Under the pieces are notes generated by a model, which saw only the letters and a program-made list of their open reading frames with translations, had not been told where the DNA came from and searched no databases. A program made the translations under genes and the position numbers. From positions 49,633 to 108,815 of the forward strand of contig BEXV01000562.1 of assembly GCA_003118195.1 (NCBI GenBank): a stretch of 59,183 bases of DNA, read 5' to 3'. Positions 49,840 through 59,183 of the stretch are shown here, piece by piece; position 1 is the first letter of the stretch; every line of letters starts with the position of its first letter. This DNA is from Hemicentrotus pulcherrimus. Lineage: Eukaryota; Echinodermata; Echinoidea; Camarodonta; Strongylocentrotidae.

Positions 49840-52800
49840 ATGGCGGCATCGGTGACAGAAAGTTTGGCCACAGAAGCCATTTCCCGTCTAGAGCCAGAAT
49901 ATATGACCCCTCTGACGCGAACGGGATATCTACTAACCGCCATTTATCTTACTGTCATTGGTGAGTATCATATTTTTCAGTGAAGGTGTCGTGGTGTAGT
50001 GAATCATACTCTTGACTCTCAATCCTTGGGCTGAGCGTTCGAATCCCAACCAGGCGTTACTGTTCCTTGACAAGACATTATTTCACATACGCCACTCTCC
50101 ACCCAGGTGTAAATGGGTACTTGGCATTGCTAGGGTGATGGTTATTACATGCAGGGCCTTCAGGAAAAATGGCATTATTGCTGATGAGGCTTCCTAGGGG
50201 GAACACGACTATTATAATTACCATAATAATGATAATTATTTTTACAATTACTACTATATAATGATTTATTATTGGATGAATTGATTAATGTGTCAAGGGC
50301 TGTAATGATTACCCAATCTGACATTTTGTACAAATTTACTACATTGTTTTTGGTCTATTATTGAATTTGAACGTACTTTGAACATTTTTATCATATTCAT
50401 ATTAATAAGAAACTAAATAAAGTCAAATCAAATCGAACAAACAGACGCAAATCTCAAGTCACAAATCGAATCTCGGGAGTCCGATGTAGGCCTATATGTA
50501 TATCTCACATGGAATACACTCTATTACGAATTAGGAATCCGTGTCCATTAAATAACATGAGCACACATCTTGAGAATTAACCACGATACCAGTGATGCTT
50601 TCCATTTCTTTTGTAGGTTCGATCGCGACGGTCGGCAACATCACGGTAATTTGCGTGTTGTGCCGCTACAGGACCTTCCGAAAGCGGTCGATCAACCTCC
50701 TCCTGATCAACATGGCCGCCAGCGACTTGGGCGTGTCCGTAGCTGGGTACCCCCTAACGACAATGTCGGGGTACTGGGGCCGATGGCTCTTTGGGGATGA
50801 AGGCTGCCAGTTTTACGCATTCTGCGTCTACACACTCTCCTGTAGCACAATTTCTACCCATGCAGCCATTGCAGTTTACAGATACATCTATATTGTACAG
50901 ACAGACCTACGTAAGTAGACAATATGAGCGAGAAGAGAATTTGAAATGAATATAACAAATTCCTCAAACACTTTGAACAAAAAATACCCGGTCTACCAAT
51001 CTGAATACAACATCTTACTATTCAAACGGTGATAAGCATTATGTGTCATTTGTACAATTTTGTGAAAAATTGAAAAACTTAATTCAAATTGCAATTTTTG
51101 ATGTTGTTGAACTGTACGTTACCAAAAATTTGGGAAGGCTTTTTTGACTACGGCACAAAGTCCTTTGATCTTTTAGCGTAATTGCAAAGCGGTGGTCACA
51201 TGTCGACTGTAACATCATGATTCTTTCAAATTTGCCATTCCATATTAATCATTCTTTAATTTGGTGGGTCTTATGTCCCTTTGCAGTACATTATCAACAG
51301 AATGTGTTCAAAGACGGTTCGAGAGCGGCATAATGATGTATACATACACGTTTTATTATTTCGTTTTCTTACACTCTCATCCTTTCCCTTGCTATCCTTA
51401 TCCAAAGGTCCAAAGCTAACGGCCAACTTTACGAGCATGGTTATCGTTGTGATATGGGTGTATGCCTTCTTCTGGACCGTGACCCCTTTCGTCGGCTGGA
51501 GTAGTTATATTTACGAGCCTTTTGGCACTTCTTGTTCTGTTAACTGGGTTGGCCGAACCATCAGTGATATTTCATACATGGTAGCCTGTACTATCGGCGT
51601 CTATGTTCTACAGATCGTCATCATGCTCTACTGTTACATCCGTGTGGCCAAAAAGTAAGCGCTCCGTAAATGTGCATGGAAGAGGGCTTTGAATAATGTA
51701 CTGTATAATCCTAAATCGAAACTTTCCATGTACAGTATTAACATCAGGGGTAGAGCAGTTGTCATCGTGCTCTACTGTTGAATCCGTGTTACCAAAAAGT
51801 AAGCGTTCCTTAAAAATACTATGCATGGAAGAGGTATTTGAATGATGTACTGTATAATGTTCAATCTAGAACTGCCTATGTATTGACATGATATTAGTGG
51901 TAGAGCAGTTGTCTCGTGTAACTAGGCGGTCCCAGGTCTGAAACCAAGTCAACGCGCTTGTTTCCTTTGATGAGGCGTTGATCCTCATTACCCTGTCCCT
52001 CGGAGAGGTCTTAATCTCGTCTGTCCTCTTATTGCTTACAATTATTATATTATATTATATTAGCGATTGGTACAAAGAAACCAAGAAACCAAACCAGTAT
52101 TCTGGTCACACGATTTGTAATTGCAAACAGAGCGCAGTTGGACGACATATAGATACATACCAATGCTCAGGGGAGAGCAAGTGTGGAATAGTGTGGCCCC
52201 AAATTCTTATTCATTTGATTTCCTTTGATACCCAGCAAATAACGGATGCATATACAAATTTTGATCTTTTTTAAGCTACACGAGTTTGCACCATCACCCG
52301 CCGTTTAAATTTCCTTTAAAAATTGTCCTGTGCTATGTCAGTGCTGTCAATGAAGTATGTCTTTAATTATTTGTTGTATTTTATTTCTTATATAGGATAG
52401 TCTCTTCAGTAAATTAAAAAAATGCTTTGCACCATAGATATGTATAACACAGTACAAGTCATAAACAATATGATAAAAGTAAAATAGTACAATACATAAT
52501 AAATCAGATAATAGCAAACATAAAGACTTATAGTGGAGACCAGTATTGAGGCTTTTTGTTACTATACAAAATTCAGCTAAAAACATCTTTTATTAATACA
52601 GAAAAAATACCACGAAGGGTCAGTGTTTCATGGTCAGTGTAAATTCTTCTTTCCCTTCCCATTAGTATTTCAGCATATGGCCATACATGACAAGAAGCCT
52701 TAAACACCCCCCTCCCGCATAATCTCTTCTTCATGGTAATTAAGCAAATGTATAAAAAAATTCAGCAAGAAAAATTGCAAGTTATAAGTGAAAAGTTGGA

Positions 52801-55321
52801 CGTTGAAATTTGAAAGTTAAAAAATCAAAAGTTAAGAATTAAAAGTAAACCATTAAAGCTCAGACATTTCAAGTGTTTCTTAAAAGGTTCAAACATTAAT
52901 GTTACACACATTTGACCATGGATAGGATACTGGTAGTACATAGTGTCAGAAAAATTACAGTAATCCTTTGATAAGAAGTATTTGTTGGAATGCATATTAC
53001 TCCTTAGGAAATCAGCAAAACAGACACGCTTAAAATAATTGGGTACACTGGAAAAATGGCAGAAAGACAACTCGGAAGATAATTGGAATTCAATTCAAGA
53101 TTCCGAAAATCGTCATGATTCAATTAAGTCTAAATCTCAGCGTAAGAATAAAGTACTACTTTATCATATTGAAGACGAATCAAAGAATTCATCAGGCCTA
53201 TTGTCGACGATTTAGACAGCTTTTAATAAGCTAGATATTCATTTACAAACTGAGGAATTTCGATCGATTACCAGTTAAATGCAAAAGATATACAGCTAGT
53301 GATTAAATAATTGATGCAATTCTATTCGTTCTTTACCCATTGCAAGTGGTTAAAATAATCCTTTCAATGATGATTTGTCTAGAAAGTTGATGAGTTAGGT
53401 AATTCACTTTGTTCAGTCTGAAATTATCTTTTGCGTTTTTTTTCTTTCTATAAAGATGTTTGTGTTTATGAAATGAAAAGTATTGTTTCTTTCATTGGTT
53501 AACTCTTGTACCTGCTTACCGAATTATTTGTGAACGAGGCTCCGTAGTTTCAGAATGCATTGCGTAAAAACAGTAATATTTCAGCCTTTCTGAATATATT
53601 TGTTATCCTTTCACTTTCATCATCCATTTCTTCAGGATCAGGGGAGTAGATCCAGGGCGTACCGAGGAGAAAGATGCTGGCGTAGTGGTCTTTGGGAGAC
53701 TTCGCAAACGGGAGGCGAAAATTGACACGCACGTTACAAAGGTTAGTAGGCCATCATGTATGTTACAAATATAGCTGAATTCAGTAAATGTTGATTTAAA
53801 AAAAAAAAAAAATCAGCTTTCTAGATCATTTTAGTCCTTTGTAGAAAGATGTCGCAAATAAGTATTAACAAGGAATACTAATTGCCCTCGCATGTCAGTT
53901 ATGACTAGTAATTGTTTAAAACTTTGCGCCAAATTTTGAGGCAGTGCGTGTGTGGGCGCATGTGTGCTCGCTCGTGCTCGCATGGGTGTGTGTGTGTGTG
54001 TGTATTCGACATATTTCTCAAGTTGTGGCCTCCCCAATTCACAAAGTACCACTCGATTTGTAGTTGTTTTGCTCAAAGAAAAGGCCTGCATACAAAAATA
54101 TGTGGAACATTTCAAGATCTTATAGTACTTCAAATCCCCATATCTCACTTCCAAAGAGCAGAATAGGCAACACAAGTTGATAAAATAATTCCAGGAGGAT
54201 ATCAATAGGTACCTGCGATTGGAAAGTTTTAGATAATAGACTAAACATTGCTCGTCTAGCTTGATTAAGTTGCATATAATTACTATCAATATTATTCATT
54301 ATGCGCGTTAAGTAAATTCATATCTTAGGCAGGCCTTCTCGGTTAATGTGGTTAATTACATCTGTCATACGTTAAAATTAATTAACATATGCTGTTAAAC
54401 GGGAGATAATTATACAATTTGTTCCCTTCTAATTGCCCCTTTTACACCCCTTTATTTCTTAATGTCATTGCATCTTCATCTTACTGATACCACGTTCTGC
54501 AGTAGGAACTATTGACTATGATAAGAGTTCTTTCATTTTTGTTAATTATCATTCTCATCCGAGTTCTCTCCTTCTCTCGACAGATGTGTTTCATGATGAT
54601 GATCACTTTCATTGTTGTCTGGGCACCGTACGCCGTGGAGTGTCTTCGGGCAGCGCACGTGCATCGCATCAGTGCCATATCTTCAGTGCTCCCGACCATG
54701 TTCGCCAAGAGCTCTTGCATGATCAACCCCATCATTTTCTTGACGTCAAGTTCCAAGTTCCGGCAAGATCTGGGCAAGCTCTGGAGACGGCCCCCTTCAC
54801 AAGAATCCCTCCGCCTCGAAGAACGCAGCAAGACGCAGCGCTCACTTTATGTTCGTCATAGCGAATTAGACTCGGCCCAAGGAAACAACACTGCTTCGGT
54901 GTACTACGAAAAAGAGCGTATTTACATCGGCGAAATGCGTGCCACCAGTATACAAAAAGAGGCCGAACTATTACAACGCGACCCTGAATTGCTTTCGATT
55001 GCGTCATCGACAAACTCGGACGTCAAGTTTGTCGTAAGGGATCGACCAAAGCGGTACACGAAGAGACCTGTAAAGCCCCAAGGACCACGTGGCCCAGAAA
55101 TGTTTACAGCCTCTGGGCACACTAACAAAGGGAGCTCTACGAGCGACAGCGGGGGACAGTCGACGTCCTCAGGCACGACAGGGTCGAAACAAAAGCGGAC
55201 AGGTTTTGGGAGTCGGAAAGCGTCAAGACAGTACTCGATGAAGTCCCAATCGGAGGACACGGGAGAAATCTTTACCCTTGATGGAAGCGCTTTGGAAATG
55301 ATGAGCTTACGCAAGCTTTGA
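49840..55321 (+). CDS. Go-type opsin (group 4), five exons, 501 aa
   Basis: A seven-transmembrane light receptor that binds retinal through a Schiff base in the membrane. Exons are 49840-49960, 50617-50910, 51408-51654, 53636-53741 and 54584-55321; all junctions are GT-AG and the joined length is exactly 502 codons. ATG 49840 is the first Met after an in-frame stop at 49738. Landmarks: GN in TM1 (N48), D77 in TM2, C104 and C181 disulphide, Y107 at the 113 position, YRY 128-130 where D/ERY is usual, E175 at the 181 counterion position, W269 and P271 in TM6, retinal lysine K298 in FAKSSCMINPIIF (NPxxF, not NPxxY). The extracellular loop GWSSYIYEPFGTSCSVNWVG resembles Go-coupled opsins of scallop and other invertebrates, as I remember them. 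The ~190-residue tail carries VYYEKERIYIGEMRA (362-376). A defective paralogue is at 3598-4674. The family call is firm; the exact orthologue is not. Confidence 0.92.
49986..50200 (+). mobile_element. tRNA-derived SINE in opsin intron 1
   Basis: It starts GTGTCGTGGTGTAGTGAATC (A-box region) and has a well-preserved B box GTTCGAATCCC at 50037-50047. The body then runs ACTCTCCACCCAGGTGTAAA and TGGGTAC, and the end is AT-rich. It begins only about 25 bases inside intron 1, in sense with the gene. Confidence 0.75.
51614..51892. repeat. Tandem duplication of the exon 3 end and its splice donor
   Basis: The sequence from the end of TM5 through the donor and about 80 bases of intron is repeated with a 144-base period. 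CATGCTCTACTGTTACATCC then CCAAAAAGTAAGCG in the first copy becomes CGTGCTCTACTGTTGAATCC then CCAAAAAGTAAGCG in the second. The second copy has TGA in the exon frame but retains a GTAAGC donor (51800 region). Shared intron words (TGTACTGTATAAT) confirm the duplication. Confidence 0.8.
51892..52030 (+). mobile_element. tRNA-derived SINE in opsin intron 3
   Basis: TTAGTGGTAGAGCAGTTGTC (A box) is followed by a degenerate B box GGTCTGAAACC at 51935-51945 and a tail with CCTGTCCCTCGGAGAGGTCT, a layout common in tRNA-derived SINEs. The word GTAGAGCAGTTGTC also occurs at about 51750, at the edge of the tandem duplication. The rest of intron 3 (about 52040-53635) shows no gene. Confidence 0.6.
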
Positions 55322-56560
55322 GGATTACGTCAATCTTAATGTTTGGTTATTCTCGTTATATCTCACTAAACGACGAATCAATTATTGTTATGCAAACTTT
55401 ATTCCAGTTCTAGTTTCAACTTGAAGTGAAGAAAGGAGATGTTCTTTAAAGGGTTCAGAGTATGGAGAACAATTTCAAAATCTGATGAGCCGCCTATACA
55501 ACATGGCCTATGTTTTGCCTATGAATAGGGAAAACAAGAATAAAGTAGCCTGATCTTTGTAACATAAATAAATTATCATTTTTAAATACTGTCAAGTAAC
55601 GGCATAAAATTTGCTTCAAACTTTATTTTTGTTATAAACAAACATTCTCTCAAACTTATTGTCACCGCAACAGTCTACAATGAGCACATTAAAGTCATAA
55701 GTCACATATTTTTCATAAATCATTGAATTTTCTGTTATTTTTCATTATATGCATTTTTGGTCATTCTAACTTGTTGCTGTTCCTTTGTTCATAAAGTCGC
55801 GTACAAAATGCTGTGTGTTATATGAGAAGATTTAAGTTGATATGCACAGAGTAGGAACACCATTTATTGTTCTGTTTGCAGTAACCTGATCAAATGAGTA
55901 AGTTTTCCCTTCCGTCTTTAATTTGCTGCACTATTCTGTTAATATTCTAGAATCGAAAGAAGACAAATAATTTGTTCATGTGATGCAATTAAGACTTGAT
56001 GATCATTATAAATTAAATATATTTTGTTCTTCTTTTTGAAAGATGAACTAAGAACGAATTTATGAACTGCATGTATCTGTATACGTCATGTTTAGATTTC
56101 ACTAGAATTTATTTGATATAATTACACGGTTTGTGTTTTACAACGTGTAATATTTAGTCAGAATTTGGTTGTAGATTGTTGAATATAATATTCATGCTCC
56201 TTTGTAGCACAGTAAAGTTCTTTGAGGTATAGTTAGAGTTATAGATTCCACTTTTGTCGGTAGCCTATCATGATGATGGATATTTATTTCTGGTTTTATC
56301 AATATACTAGCTTTGTAAATTCAATATTTGGCACATTTAATGGAAGTCCTTTTCTTTTGAATGTATTAGAATCGTAGCTGTGGATTATATGTTCTTAGTT
56401 GTCTTTTTCACTCAGATCATTACAATCACCGCTTAAGTTCACTGTTCTTTGTATAATTGTATAACTCAAAATGTATTTCTCGTATGTTTGTATTACAGTT
56501 TTTATCTTTGGATTCGGAGCTGGGATGTTTGAATAAAGTCACTGTTCACATAAGCCAGCA
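55322..56560 (+). other. Opsin 3' UTR and candidate poly(A) signals
   Basis: AATAAA occurs at 55539-55544 and 55567-55572, and again at 56532-56537 followed by a TCACTGTTCACA-type region. I cannot tell which is used. No coding sequence is seen between the stop at 55321 and about 58250 (roughly 56560-58254 is AT-rich with no supported feature). Confidence 0.4.
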
Positions 56561-58254
56561 CAGTTTCAACGAACATGTTTCTTTTGGAGTGTACACTTGT
56601 AACAAGATCCAACACACTAATGTTTTATTATAACTTGATCGCAAAGAAATTTAACAAACTAACCTAGGGAAATTTCAACAACCTGTTCCACTGCTTTCCA
56701 GAATAATAATAAAAAAAAAAACAAGTCGTATGGTTTGGTTCTCAGATAGAGCTCAATAACGTTGTATTTGGTCGGGATGGTCAAATTATAATTTTCAGCA
56801 CTTCCTGAGAGAGTAGACTTTTGACTATGTAATTTCAAAATTTGGACAAGTTCATTTAAGTTCAGTTCATGAATAATATACATGGGAATGCATAAATCCT
56901 GTTTATACTACCGCTGCCGATGCAATGAAAATAGCATTTTTACTACATGACGTGCATATCTTTTCAACAGAAAACGACTTTGATATTACACACTATTATT
57001 ATACACTACATTACATTACAGGGGACAAAGCGAAAGTTGTGGCAGACGAAGCACAGTATTCTATCTAGATTATTATTATCATTTTTTTTACAATAATGTG
57101 GGTTGACCATGGATATTGAAATATGTACAGTACCCTTCTTAAATTTAAAAAACTTAATTGACCTCTTTTATGATAGCATATGATTTAATCATATATAAAC
57201 TTACTTAATCATTTCATGAATGTAAAACCGCTGCTTAGAAAGTAGGAAACAGAAATGCTATTTTCATCCTTTTTTTAATTTGAAACAGGAAAAGTACTCC
57301 ACTTGTAAAATCAGGCTTCACAAGTACAAGTATAATATAAATAATCATCGTGGAGTCTTGCAAAGCACTCATGTCTGACAAGTTGCTACTCTTCGCGCTC
57401 AATTATTATTCATGACTAAGAAAACTCGATCAGATTTGTCAGGACAGGGCTAAAACAGGCAGGAACGGCAATCTCTCGTGATATAATTGGATCTCTTCCT
57501 TTGAATATTGTTTAAAATTACTGTGTCAAAAATGATTAAAGCGACTTTTTGGGGAATGATTGTCAAAATTGTTGATTGACTTGTGGCAACTCAAACCAAC
57601 AAATATCAACATCAAATGATATGACATGCGACCCCTTTTCAGCGTACTTCAATTTTTTTTTTTAGCAGTTATGTCATTTTCCCAGAGGTTGGCTGTATTG
57701 ATAATAATATTCCCATTCCACATTCATTATCGTCATATAACGTCAAACAAATTCACACATCTGAATTGCCTCCGGGTATAACATAATAGTAAACTAAAGT
57801 TGGTACAGACCGAGAAATAAAGCCCCCTAAAAGCTAACACCCTTAATCAACATAATTTTTTGTTAACGTCTCAATATCAGGAAATATCCAGGGAGGATGC
57901 CTCCGCTCATATGATTGCTGACAAAGATAAATATTAGGGTTGCAAAAAGATTGATCGATAATTATAAAACAAAAATGAAATCTATACGCAAGAGAGACGA
58001 AGTAGAGAAATAAAGATCATGCGATATAACACAATCTATTAGACAAGCAAGACGGATCACGAAGAAAAGAAGTATTTCTTTATTTTGTTTTCCTTTTGTA
58101 GTTCTATGCAATACATTATCAAATTGTATGCAATATCTAAGAAGATAGAAATTCACATATGTCTAATAATAACTGGGGATATATGTATTATCTTCTGAAA
58201 ACATAAACAGTCCAATTAAAGCAAATTCGTAATAATAAAGTTAAACAATTTAAT

Positions 58255-58695
58255 TTCAAGATGATTCATAGGTTTATTGCCTCTAAAGAAAACATATATA
58301 AATGGTAAATTATTAATAATAATTTATGCAACTCTTGTGGACAAGTGGACTCAACTTTTTATTTTATGTTATATTGCAAGGATGTGACTTTGTTTTGGAA
58401 AATAATATGTAATTTGATTTTTAATCTATTCCAAATAGAAATACAAATAGACCAGAAGATATTTGTTGTAGGTAAGGATATTGGAAACAAGAAATATTCA
58501 CTTCTGAATGTTATTTCAAATTATGCGCAATATGCAATTGATAAATGTTACGTTAAGAAGTTAGTTAATGGTTCTGTTTATTACCCAAATACTTTATTTT
58601 TTGAATTCAAGTCGTTGCTAAGAATATTTTTAAGATATAAATGTGTTAGCAAAGAAAATAATACTAAGCTGGAAGAATTGTTTAATGTACTTTAA
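58255..58695 (+). pseudogene. Tx1/L1-like LINE, C-terminal fragment
   Basis: The frame reads KMIHRFIASKENIYKW, a stop, then NNNLCNSCGQVDSTFYFMLY, CKDVTLFWKI and about 85 further residues to the stop at 58693-58695. This has the layout of the last segment of Tx1/L1-type ORF2 proteins: a Cys-x2-Cys, then a TxxHxFxxC-like step and FW, here with the usual His replaced by Tyr-Phe. No polymerase domain is present. The remaining bases to the window end show nothing I can name. Confidence 0.65.
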
Positions 58696-59183
58696 TCTTA
58701 AGCCTATGTTATGTTTCACTCTTTGATTGAGTTATTAATGTACACATGTATTATTATTATTATGGAAATAAAAACATTGCTTGAGGATAAGAGAAAAAAT
58801 AAACATGATGATCTGATGATAATGAAATTTAGGACACAATATATAAAAGGGTAATTTCAAGGAACCGAAGAGTAGAGAGATAGAGAGGGAAAAAAAGACT
58901 AAATGAAGAGCATATATTCGAATTAATTTAACTGTCTTTCTACATCTATTTCAAAAACATAAAGGCATAATTCAGGTTTATTTATAGCTAATCAGAGCTT
59001 TAAAAAACACTTACTGATGGTACAGATAATTGGGGCTGGATGGAATATTATATGTGTATATACCATGAATAATGTGTTTACCTCGTTGTACTGGTATGCA
59101 CACCGCACAATATTAGAGAAATCTTACCTTGTGCACTTCAGAATAATCCCTAGAGTGATGGAGGTGTTTCATGAATACCTTTT

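Noticed and set aside
50037..50047. Good B box suggesting a tRNA gene
   Set aside because: No cloverleaf can be completed, and the downstream body matches the SINE at 4735-4900.
53938..54003. GTGTGC-rich tract giving Cys-Val and His-Thr peptides
   Set aside because: A degenerate microsatellite in opsin intron 4, not coding.
54922..55314. 130-residue minus-strand frame
   Set aside because: A shadow of the opsin final exon, which has clear homology on the plus strand.

Overview
This is eukaryotic, metazoan DNA: AT-rich, intron-bearing and crowded with transposon relics. It fits a marine deuterostome, most plausibly an echinoderm. That guess rests on the gene (a Go-type opsin with a tandem paralogue), the tRNA-derived SINEs, RTE/CR1-like LINEs and foldback elements; no species can be named from the sequence alone.

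The host gene content is small. One apparently intact five-exon opsin gene lies on the + strand at 49840-55321 (501 codons; exons 49840-49960, 50617-50910, 51408-51654, 53636-53741, 54584-55321; all introns GT-AG). It keeps the retinal-binding lysine (K298), the E181-type counterion site (E175), the C104-C181 disulphide pair and the TM6 tryptophan. It has YRY in place of D/ERY and NPIIF in place of NPxxY. About 45 kb upstream (3598-3700, 3937-4674) are the last two exons of a close paralogue, with splice sites and lysine intact but an in-frame TAA in TM6.

Most of the window between the two is repetitive, and much of the repetition looks like assembly redundancy. Single N characters at 2229, 17282 and 31205 divide the window into four pieces. 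The last ~10.44 kb of the second piece (6843-17281) is almost the same as the first ~10.44 kb of the third (17283-27719). The last ~10.44 kb of the third (20764-31204) matches the start of the fourth (31206-41644). The first piece (1-2228) is another version of 11059-13290. No piece contains the segment twice, so these look like unmerged overlapping or allelic contigs rather than a real tandem array. Collapsed, the unique sequence is about 36 kb.

The duplicated segment carries a nearly full-length RTE-like LINE on the minus strand, a 70-bp near-palindrome, GT microsatellites, a ~590-bp foldback element with a perfect 26-bp palindrome at its centre, and a Harbinger-like MITE with TAA target duplications. 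After it come CR1/L2-type relics, a second long LINE reverse transcriptase (44074-45963) bracketed by inverted repeats, the opsin gene, and a Tx1/L1-like LINE tail near the right end. I see no rRNA, intact tRNA, CRISPR or prokaryotic-type features.
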